NCBI GenBank assembly: GCA_004565275.1
Contig: SDOX01000019.1
Span: 554,340-618,339 of the forward strand
DNA: 64,000 nucleotides
Direction of reading: 5' to 3'
Origin: Nannochloropsis salina CCMP1776
Lineage: Eukaryota; Sar; Eustigmatophyceae; Eustigmatales; Monodopsidaceae
The notes below the pieces were generated by a model. It was not told the DNA's origin and ran no database searches. It saw only the letters and a program-made list of their open reading frames with translations. Below are positions 33,584 to 42,300 of this stretch, one piece after another. Position 1 is the first letter of the stretch; each line of letters opens with the position of its first letter. Made by a program: the position numbers and the translations under genes.

Positions 33584-35695
33584 ATGCATTTGCTCCTTTT
33601 TCAGAGCAGCAGAAGCCTAATAGGCAGAGGGGGCGCCCCGCCTGGTGTCGCCCTGCGCGTCGCAGCTTTCCTCTTCTTCTTCGCGGGGGGCGTCGAAACT
33701 TTTGTGTTCGGTGGCACATCTTTGTCCTCGCACAAGGTGTCGCAGCATCCGTCAGCAGCCCCAGTGGAGAGGGCATGGGTGGGGTGGAGACCGTGGTCTG
33801 TGGCCCCCCGGCGACCTTGCTGGGTGGCGGCGGGGAGGGGAGGCGAAGAGTGGGACAGTGCGGGTAGTAGCGGGGCCGGAGGTGGGAACGAGATGGGCCG
33901 GGAGAACGTATGGGCCACGCAAGCGCCGGGCGAGGACGACTGGTGCATGGATACGCCCCGCATCCACTATTTGCGGGAGATGGAGAAGCTGGGCCAGGAG
34001 GTGCACGACCTCACGGGGCTGGGCAGCGGGGGGGCCGCAGACGTGCAGGGGCTGGTGGTATCCACGCCTTGGGCGCCTGCTCAACCCTTCCAGCCGTCGT
34101 CGGTGCCGTTCCCGCAGGTGCCCCCCGGGGCGGCGTCAGAGCAGGCGAAGACAGCGCGGGAGGTGGCCTTGCAGGAGGAGCTGCGGCGTCAGGTGGTGAT
34201 AGCGGAGGGCTGCGCCATGAACTGGCGCGAGGAGCCGGCTTTCTGTCGGCCTGTGGGCCACGTGCCTGGCAACCGGAAGGTGCAGCAGGTGAAGCTCTCA
34301 GAGGACCGCGTCATGTATGGGTCCGACGCGGGGACGGTGGGGCTGGCCTCAGCCTCGGACGGCCGGGAGCTTTTCCGCGCGCAGGCGCACGCGGCGCTGG
34401 TAACGGCGCTTGACTACGACGCGGGCACGGGGTGGATGGTGTCGGCGGCGGACGACGGCGTGGTTAAGGTCTTCCGGGAGCAGGAGCGTGAAGTGGGAGG
34501 GGCAGGGGGGGGGCGCGTGGAAGCCGTGGGGCCAGGAATGCGCCACCACAGCAGCCGGGTGGTGGCGGCGGAGGTCCTGGACCATCGGTGGGGCCTGAGC
34601 GCTTCGATGGACGGCAAGATCGTCGTGTTCGAGCTGGATGGGGGCGCCTTGGTGCAGGAAATGTGGGCCTCGGACACGCTGCTGGCCGTCACCGTCTGCA
34701 AGAACTACGTCTTTGCCGGGCTCCTGGGCGGGCCCGTAGAGGCCTTCTCCATCCGTAATGGCGGCCGCTCCGCCTTCCGTTACATCGCGCAACGGACGCC
34801 GGTGCGCTCGCTGTGCGCGTACCCCCTGGCCGGGAACCACATCCGCGTGGTGGTGGGCGGCCAGGACGGGGCCCTGCGCCAGTTCCAGGTGCGGGCAGTC
34901 ATGTCCTCGGAGGGGGTGTGGCGCGTGCCCCAGGATCGCGCCTTCGACGACCGGCTGGTGCTGGTGTGCAACACCCACGTGGACCCGGACACGCGCGAGG
35001 TGGACCAGGGCTTTGTCCTGACGGGCCACCGGGGGCCCGTGGTGGCGGTGGCGTGCGACGAGGAGAAGGTGGTGAGCGCCTCGGAGGACGGTTCTGTTAT
35101 CGTCTGGGACGCAGCCAAGTCCTCCCCTCGCTTCATGGTCCGTGCGCATGTGGACGGCGACCTGGTGGGGGCGGTGGACTTCAACGAGCGGTATCTGGTG
35201 AACGACGGCACGCAGGGCAAGGTGATGGTCTGGGACTTCGCGGTCGGCCACCCGCCTCGGAGGCCCGGGAGCAATGGGCTGGGGGCTGCTGCAGGTGTCG
35301 GGAGCCTTGGCGGTAAGCGTCGACGGTCCTCTGCGGCAGGCCCCCGAGGCTCGCGTGGCCAGGGCGGGGGGCAGTCCCGTCGGTCGAGGGCCTCCTCCCC
35401 CTCCCCGCGCCACGACGGCCCCCCTCCCGCAGACTCCCAGCGTGGGCAGAGCGGAACCCCGCCCCCCACCGAAGCCGAGGACCTGCGGCCCCACTTCCCC
35501 TTCCTTGGTGGCTGGAACCTAGGCCACGGGCCCACAGACCTGGAGGGGGTGGGAGGGATGGGCAGGAGCGGCCCTCCCTCTCCAGATGCGACCGTCCCCA
35601 CAGCGGACGTGGAGCACGCCGAGGCGGACACGCCGCATTCGCCCTCCGCCGAGGAAGAGGGCGACAAGGGAGAGGGGGAAGAAGGGCGCTTGTAA
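33584..35695 (+). CDS. WD40-repeat protein with plastid-type signal sequence
   Basis: Single-exon frame of 703 aa from the ATG at 33584. The N-terminus has a hydrophobic signal segment (VALRVAAFLFFFAGG) followed by VETFVFGG, with Phe just after the likely cleavage site. This resembles a heterokont plastid presequence but is less classic than ASAF. Residues about 230-560 contain at least six WD-type blades, for example LVTALDYDAGTGWMVSAADD, GLSASMDGKIVVFEL, VVVGGQDGALRQFQV, VSASEDGSVIVWDA and GTQGKVMVWDF. The C-terminal 150 residues are Pro/Ser/Gly-rich and acidic, probably disordered. WD40 propellers are interaction platforms, so no specific role can be given. The region is very GC-rich, which creates long spurious frames on the other strand. 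Confidence 0.8.
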   Translation: MHLLLFQSSRSLIGRGGAPPGVALRVAAFLFFFAGGVETFVFGGTSLSSHKVSQHPSAAPVERAWVGWRPWSVAPRRPCWVAAGRGGEEWDSAGSSGAGGGNEMGRENVWATQAPGEDDWCMDTPRIHYLREMEKLGQEVHDLTGLGSGGAADVQGLVVSTPWAPAQPFQPSSVPFPQVPPGAASEQAKTAREVALQEELRRQVVIAEGCAMNWREEPAFCRPVGHVPGNRKVQQVKLSEDRVMYGSDAGTVGLASASDGRELFRAQAHAALVTALDYDAGTGWMVSAADDGVVKVFREQEREVGGAGGGRVEAVGPGMRHHSSRVVAAEVLDHRWGLSASMDGKIVVFELDGGALVQEMWASDTLLAVTVCKNYVFAGLLGGPVEAFSIRNGGRSAFRYIAQRTPVRSLCAYPLAGNHIRVVVGGQDGALRQFQVRAVMSSEGVWRVPQDRAFDDRLVLVCNTHVDPDTREVDQGFVLTGHRGPVVAVACDEEKVVSASEDGSVIVWDAAKSSPRFMVRAHVDGDLVGAVDFNERYLVNDGTQGKVMVWDFAVGHPPRRPGSNGLGAAAGVGSLGGKRRRSSAAGPRGSRGQGGGQSRRSRASSPSPRHDGPPPADSQRGQSGTPPPTEAEDLRPHFPFLGGWNLGHGPTDLEGVGGMGRSGPPSPDATVPTADVEHAEADTPHSPSAEEEGDKGEGEEGRL

Positions 35696-36217
35696 AGCTC
35701 ATCGACGTTGAATCGTTTGCAGATGTCTAATTTTTCCGCTTGGAAATATTTGGTCATTCTCATTGTACAGTTATTTTCGTGTGCCATACAAAGTACTTTG
35801 ACTCCCTTGACAGAGCCACCTCGTTGGGAGTATTAGCATTATACATAAAGAAGTGAATGATAAGATGTAGTAGGTGGTAGCTGTACGAACAAGTCGAAGA
35901 ACCGCATGTAGCAATTGAGAGAGGAGACTGAAGAAGTCGTCAGGTGAAACTTCAACCTGTGTTAATCGATGCCTGTGCAGGGATAAGAGCCAGATAATAT
36001 ACGGCGGAGGTTTGAAGGGAATGGATCGAGAGCTTAGCATGGACTCGATTTGTTAGCATTTCTCCTGTACATACGCGTGGTTGCGACCGCGCTGATTTTA
36101 CAGTCCTCGGGGGCCTGGTGGTTGGATGCAATGTCGAAAGCTGTTCAAAAGGAAAATGAATGTTTAGACTCGGTCAAGCGGGTTGAAAGTCTAGACTTCA
36201 CCCTTTGCTAGCGAAGA
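35696..36217. other. Intergenic, WD40 gene / ArgRS
   Basis: About 520 bp of AT-rich sequence, with an unconserved minus-strand frame. No RNA gene is seen. Confidence 0.4.
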
Positions 36218-36433
36218 ATGATAGATCGCAGCGTATGGCTCCTTTTAATTTTCTTGATGTTGAATGGACGGGTGCTAGCGTGGGAACGTACGCTGCCAGA
36301 CCAGCAGACGGCGGTCGGCGAGGCAGCGAGGCAAGCTTTAGCCACCACTCAGACTGCCGCACTCACATGCCACCCTCCCCCTAGCCTCAGTTGTGCGATA
36401 AAGATTAAACATCACGAAAGGTGGTGCGCGTAG
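36218..36433 (+). CDS. Short ORF with signal peptide, possible upstream exon
   Basis: A 71-codon frame beginning with ATG encodes a convincing signal peptide (SVWLLLIFLMLNGRVLA) and a short hydrophilic remainder with no domain. It lies 190 bp before the arginyl-tRNA synthetase start on the same strand. It could be a leader exon giving an organelle-targeted ArgRS form, a small secreted protein, or chance. I could not find a donor and acceptor pair that joins it cleanly in frame. Confidence 0.3.
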   Translation: MIDRSVWLLLIFLMLNGRVLAWERTLPDQQTAVGEAARQALATTQTAALTCHPPPSLSCAIKIKHHERWCA

Positions 36434-36623
36434 TATGGGGAGATACGGAGATGGGGTGTGTAATTGATAGAGGAGGTGGTATGCTGCCTCGGAGGAAGAC
36501 GACGGCTCGTTTCCCTCGTCTTTGTTCCACGTCCTTGACTCACTCGGCGTCCTTTCCGTCCTATATACTGCACAATCCTCTGAAATTACATCAGATACCG
36601 GTTTCAGTAAAGGGGTCAAGAAG

Positions 36624-39092
36624 ATGGAGAAGAAAAAGGAGAAACGCCAGCCTGAACGCGTCGGCGCCGTCCGTTCGACGACCGCTGGCAAGAACATTGC
36701 CGCCAGAAAAACAACTGTAGATTCCAGACAGGGTGCCTGTTTGTATCCGGGAGAAGACGTTGAGGGGACGCATATGATATTGGCTGTGGCCCACGCAGCT
36801 AACATAAAGATGAAGCGGGGCTTTGGTAGAAAGCAGGGCTCTTGGGGGGATCAGGGTCCGTATTTGGACATGGGAACGCAAACGGTGTCGGGCGTTGAGG
36901 GAGCAGTCCGCGCTTTGGCATTGAATGGGACATCTCTGGCTGCCTGTCGTCCCGCAACTGACGAATGGGTTGAGTGGGGCTTCCGGAGGCTGGCGGCTGC
37001 AACCAGCCACGCGTCAGAGGAGGAAGAGGGCGCACGGCACCTCCTGCAGGAGCTGGCGGTGCTGGAAGCCGCCCTCGCCCGATGTCCCCGCAGCCTGCTC
37101 ACGTCAGAGGCGGCCAAACCCATCACCACCTTGGCAGACATTGTGCTGGCTCCATTGTCCCTGCGGGCCCTCAAGTTCTTCGGGGAGCACGAGTACCCCT
37201 TGACGCGAGCGTGGGCGGCATCGGTAGTGAGAGGCCCAGAGAGCCCCTACGCGGCCACAGCGGCCTTGGTGCAGGAGGGGGGGGCATTCGAAGGCACTGG
37301 GGGGAAGATAGATCCGCGCCGGGGGCTGCTGGCTGTCATCACAGCGCTATTCACTGAGGCAATGCATGAAGCATTTCCTGAGCTAGCGGGGAACCCGAAT
37401 TTCCGGCGGGCCGATGTAGCCAAATGCGGCAATGCGGTGCACGGAGATTACCAATGCAACAGCCCCATGGCAATTTATAAGGCTCTTAAGGCTACCGGTA
37501 GGCCCTCGGTCCTTGCTCGCCCTCAAGACGTGGCCAAGGCGCTCATCGACAGCCTCCCTGCCAAGGGCCACGAGGTGTGCGCCGAGGTCTCTGTCGCTGG
37601 CGCTGGATTCATCAACGTGAGGGTGCAAGGGGGCTATCTTCAGGCGCGAGTCAAGGACATCTTGCTGCACGGGCCCCAGGCGGCCATGGCGCGAAAGCTC
37701 AAAGTCCTGGTCGACTTCTCCAGCCCCAACATCGCCAAGGAGATGCACGTGGGCCATCTGCGGAGCACCATCATCGGGGACAGTCTGTGCCGCATGCTCG
37801 AGTTCCTGGGGCATGACGTGGCGCGAGTCAACCACGTGGGCGACTGGGGCACCCAGTTCGGGATGCTGATCAAGTATTTGAAGGAGGAGTACCCCAACTT
37901 CATGCAGGACCCACCGAACATCACGGACCTGACAGGCTTTTACAAGGCGGCCAAGGCGCGGTTCGACGAGTCGCCCGCTTTCAAAGAGCGCGCCAGGGAG
38001 GGTGTTGTCGAGCTGCAAGCTGGGGATCCCGAGAGTCGGGCCATTTGGAAACTGCTGTGTGACATCTCGCGCGCCGAGTTCCAGAAGGTGTACGACCGGC
38101 TGGACGTGCGACTGGAGGAGTACGGCGAATCCTTCTACAATGACCGTATTCCCGCGGTGATCGAGGAGCTCAAGGCTGAAAACTTGCTCGAGGAAGACGG
38201 CGGAGCCATGATCATGTGGTGTGGGGGGAAGCATCAGATTCCGCTGATGGTCAGGAAGAGTGACGGTGGGTATGGCTACGACTCAACGGATTTGGCCGCG
38301 ATTCGCTACCGGCTCAAGGACCTGAGTAGGGATTGGGTCATCTACATTACGGATGCGGGTCAAGCGACGCACTTTCACATGATCTTCGACGCTGCTCGGA
38401 TGGCGGGGTGGGTGGACGAAGAGCATGGCCGGCATAGGCTGGATCATGTTGGCTTTGGCGTCGTGCAAGGGGAGGACGGGAAGCGGTTCAAGACCAGGTC
38501 TGGCGACACGGTCCGTCTCGTGGATTTGCTTGACGAGGCCGTCGTACGGATGACCGCGTCTTTGACGCAGAGGATTGAAGATGGCAAGTCGGCCTTGAGT
38601 AAGAGCGAGGCTTGCGAGGCTGCGGCTGCCCTGGGCTACGGCGCTGTCAAGTACGCGGACCTGAAGCAAAACCCTGGGACCGATTACCAGTTCTCATACG
38701 ACCGCATGCTTGATACGAAAGGTGATACTGCTATTTACCTCCTCTTCACGTGCGCTCGTTTCCATTCCATTTTGCGCAAGGCAGAGGAGGAGAAAGGCAT
38801 TGATGTCAAGGCCTTCGAGGCGGGGGGTGACGTGGTCCTCGAGCATCCCACAGAACGTGCACTGGCGCTCGAATTGACACAATTTCCAGAGGCTTTGCAG
38901 CAGGCAGTCTTGGAACTGATGCCAAATCGCCTTACCTCCTATGTCTTCTTCTTGTCCGCACGAGGGACAGATTTTTTAGAAGCTTGCCATGTCTTGACAC
39001 ATCCCAAACGTCTTGTGCTCGTGCATGCAACAGCTTTGACTATCGCGCATTGCTTGGAACTGCTGGGAATCACGCCTTTGACCAAAATTTAA
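36624..39092 (+). CDS. Arginyl-tRNA synthetase, GST-C-like N-terminal extension
   Basis: Single-exon, 822 aa from the ATG at 36624; an in-frame TTG at 36522 is not a plausible start. The class I core holds SPNIAKEMHVGHLRS (HIGH equivalent HVGH, about 375), the ArgRS-typical NHVGDWGTQFGMLI, and KRFKTRSGD (about 619) in place of KMSKS, as in many eukaryotic ArgRSs. The C-terminal anticodon-binding domain ends with HPKRLVLVHATALTI. The enzyme charges tRNA-Arg, probably in the cytosol. Upstream of the catalytic part, residues about 75-205 resemble a GST C-terminal helical domain (TTLADIVLAPLSLRAL, YPLTRAWAASVV). Such domains mediate assembly of multi-synthetase complexes in other proteins. The first 30 residues are Lys-rich. 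Confidence 0.93.
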   Translation: MEKKKEKRQPERVGAVRSTTAGKNIAARKTTVDSRQGACLYPGEDVEGTHMILAVAHAANIKMKRGFGRKQGSWGDQGPYLDMGTQTVSGVEGAVRALALNGTSLAACRPATDEWVEWGFRRLAAATSHASEEEEGARHLLQELAVLEAALARCPRSLLTSEAAKPITTLADIVLAPLSLRALKFFGEHEYPLTRAWAASVVRGPESPYAATAALVQEGGAFEGTGGKIDPRRGLLAVITALFTEAMHEAFPELAGNPNFRRADVAKCGNAVHGDYQCNSPMAIYKALKATGRPSVLARPQDVAKALIDSLPAKGHEVCAEVSVAGAGFINVRVQGGYLQARVKDILLHGPQAAMARKLKVLVDFSSPNIAKEMHVGHLRSTIIGDSLCRMLEFLGHDVARVNHVGDWGTQFGMLIKYLKEEYPNFMQDPPNITDLTGFYKAAKARFDESPAFKERAREGVVELQAGDPESRAIWKLLCDISRAEFQKVYDRLDVRLEEYGESFYNDRIPAVIEELKAENLLEEDGGAMIMWCGGKHQIPLMVRKSDGGYGYDSTDLAAIRYRLKDLSRDWVIYITDAGQATHFHMIFDAARMAGWVDEEHGRHRLDHVGFGVVQGEDGKRFKTRSGDTVRLVDLLDEAVVRMTASLTQRIEDGKSALSKSEACEAAAALGYGAVKYADLKQNPGTDYQFSYDRMLDTKGDTAIYLLFTCARFHSILRKAEEEKGIDVKAFEAGGDVVLEHPTERALALELTQFPEALQQAVLELMPNRLTSYVFFLSARGTDFLEACHVLTHPKRLVLVHATALTIAHCLELLGITPLTKI

Positions 39093-39356
39093 GGAAATGA
39101 GAATTGAGAAAGAGCGCCCTGCAAGCATGATTTTAAAGCAAATTTAAAGTATCACGTATCAACAGGCCGCGCATCCAGTGTTAAATCGCTCCTTCTTGCT
39201 TTACTATGTTTCAACTTTTGTCAATCCCCAAACTCATCACGATTGGCACACAGGCACCGAATACAGGTCCTGGCGTAATCGGGATTGTCAACCTTTTTAA
39301 GTTTTCAATGTAATCATGTCTTTAGGTTGAGCGGCATAGCTAAATCCAGACACACC

Positions 39357-42300
39357 CTACCCCGTCCGCTCTTCTGCACTACTGCCACCACCGATGCTTC
39401 CTGCTGAAACCGCTGTAGAGGTGGTGCCTTCCCCCGCTCCATCGTCCTCTTCATCCTCCTCGCCCCCGTCCTGCTCCTCGCCCAGTCCCCTCCCGGCCCC
39501 AACGTAGTCAGTACCATACACCAGTAAGTCTCTCATGATGTACCAAATGCGACGGAACGTCTTCCAGAGCAAGAAGACAGCATACTTTTCAGACCCGCCC
39601 CCACCCTTCCCCAAGCAATTATGCATGAGCCGCACCACTGAGCCCACTTTCCAAAGACGGTGCTTCAGCCGGAACCAATCTACACTTGTGAGGGCACTTA
39701 AGGAGGGGTCAGACCCTGGGGTCTTCCGCAACACTAAAAGCTTGAATAGCGTTGAATCCAAGGGACACGGTGGCTCTCCCGGAGGAGCTGGCTGTCTTTC
39801 CAGCTTCAGGGTACCTCGATCGGCCTCTTCAATTAAATCGATGCGGGCCTGCGATCGACGCAAAATTTCCTCCACGTCCTTCAGTATGCTCGCACGGCCA
39901 GGCGTTGAACTTACGAAAGGTTCCTCGTGCAATGGCGTGGCGCCTTTCTTGGGCGCCTCTCTGTCTATCAAAGGGAGGAGCATGATCAGGAAGTCCCGCT
40001 CGACGTCATCAATCTTGACCCGCCGCGACCACTGCTTGAAGACGTAACCCGCTGTTTTCTTCTCCAATATGGGGCGCACTTTGCCCATCATCCACGGCAA
40101 CGCAAACACAACCCTCACACCTTCGGCAGGATACTCTCGGAGCTCCCATAGTAAAGCGAGGACGCCTGGCGCTTTTATCAGCTCCTTGTTGCCACCTTCC
40201 TCCTCCATCGCTTCTATCATCTCTGCTGAGCCCGATGGGGAAAGCCTGTCCTCTCCCAAGGATGTCGGCGATGTAGTGGGGCGTTCGACGCGGATGAAAC
40301 GCAGCGCCTCCAAGACCCGGAGGGAGCTTCTATAATAAGCGTCGTCGCATGGGCCGGGATAAGCGCCGTTCGTCGCATGCCTTTCGCGGGCTTGAAGGAA
40401 GTCTTCCAACGACGGGCCAGCAATCGCTTTCATTCGTGCCTCGTTGATGTATTCGGGGAAGAAGCGTACACGATCGCTCTTAGGCGCACTTGTCCGATTG
40501 TAGTACTGGGAGAGCACGTGCTGCAGGACCATGGTCGGGTAGCGAGGCTCGCGGCCTCGAATAGCAGGGATGCAGCCCAACATGAGCACCTTGATCCGCT
40601 CCCAGGGCATATCTAGATAAACTAAGTTGCCCTGTTCGTCCAGTCCTCGACGGCCAGCACGACCAGACATTTGTGCGGCCATGAGCGGTGTCAAAAGCTC
40701 AGGGTCGTCGCCCACGAAGGTGCTGGTGCGGAAAGGCATATTGACGCCGTAGGCCAGTGAGTGGTCTGAAAAGACCACAGCAAGCTTACCTTGCTGTGCC
40801 AGCGATTGCACCACGCGCCGATACTCTTGTGTGTGAGAGTCATCGACATAGAGTCCGATGCCACGACGCAGCCCTTTGATGTAGGGATGCTCCGAGTCGA
40901 TATTGTCCTTTGACAGCTTTTCAAGAATTTCGGTCAGCTCTGAGTCCGTGATGCGGTTCACCGGCGAGCTGAAGACAAAGTCTGGATGAGGGGCGGTGTC
41001 ATCCACGGGAGGAGGCACACTCCCAACGGCGTCTGCAGGATCGTCGTCGTCACGCTCTGCCTCCACGCGATTACCTCTCTCGTCTACCTCCACTCGTTTC
41101 TTGACTTTCTTGTCTTTCCGCTTCTCCGCCGCGTCTCGGACCTTGCGCGCGAGCACTTCCCGCGCTTCCCTTTTCTTGGTCAAGTCGGCGTAGTAGGTGG
41201 GATGCCGCGCCTTCTCTTCTTCCGCGGTCTTCACGAGAAGCTGCTTGAAAAGCTCCACGCACGAGTACGTGTCAAGCCGGAAGAAGATGGCCGGGAAGAA
41301 GCCCGCCTCCTTCATATGGAGGACCACGTCCACGAGGCGGAAGTCCTCGTTAGCTTGCGCGTCGGGTGGAGGTGCGAAGGTCTTCAAAATCTCCTCGACC
41401 TTTGCTTCAGCCTCTCCCCCTTGCGAGGCCAGCGCCATGAGTTTGGCCTTCAGCAGGTCCTCATACTCCTTCGACCGCTCCAACGTGATGCGTCTCCCGC
41501 CAAGCACCTCCTCCGGGTCCACATCCTCCACCACCTCTTCCTCAAACGCGTCTCGCAGCGCCTCCCACAGCTTGAAGGAGTCATAAGGCGTAAAAGGAAG
41601 GGCCGCCTCCTCATGCCCACCGCCATTTTGGTCCGGACCCTGTCCGCTCGTCTCCTTCGTCGACGCGCTCGACTTTAAGAACCCCAGGCTCATGGCGGCC
41701 AGAGGGTGCAACGTCTTGAGCTGGTTGCCCGCCCACACCCACCGCTGCAGATTGATAAAGCGCGCCTTGTGATCGACAAGCTCCACAACTGTCTGCGAGG
41801 AGGGAACAGGAACGAAGACGTCTTGAGGCGCGGGCGGCGAGGCTCTGGCCGCATCGCGGCACTTGGCACGCACCGAGGTCCAGCGCCCTTTCAGCGCCTT
41901 CACGTCCGGGCCCTGGGCGGGAGACAAGTGAATGTAGCGCATGCGAACCAGGCGCGCGAGCATCTCGTAGTCCTCTCCCTCCTCCCGCGTCTGGTCCCCC
42001 CTCCCCGCCAGCATCGCCTCCACCTCCGCCCTTTCCTGTCCCACATGGTCTTCGTGCACCCCCTGCCACCAATCGCGCAGGGCCGGGCCATTCCCGATGG
42101 TCGCAGACAGGGCCAAAAAGTTGCAGCGTACTGCCTTGATGATCCGCTGCAGAGCTGCCCCTTCCTCCCCGTCCAGGGTGTGCACCTCGTCGTAGATGAC
42201 GTACTCGAACTCGTGGAAGCCGCCACGGAAGGTGGAAAAATCTTGCTGGCCGAGCATTTCCGCCCCTTCCCGCCCCCGTGGCTTGCTCAAGGCCGACTCC

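Noticed and set aside
34349-35787. Long minus-strand frames opposite the WD40 gene (up to 381 codons)
   Set aside because: The region is very GC-rich, and the frames are Arg/Pro/Ala-rich mirror images of the coding strand with no domain.
37383-38234. 283-codon minus frame opposite ArgRS
   Set aside because: Antisense shadow of a conserved synthetase core.
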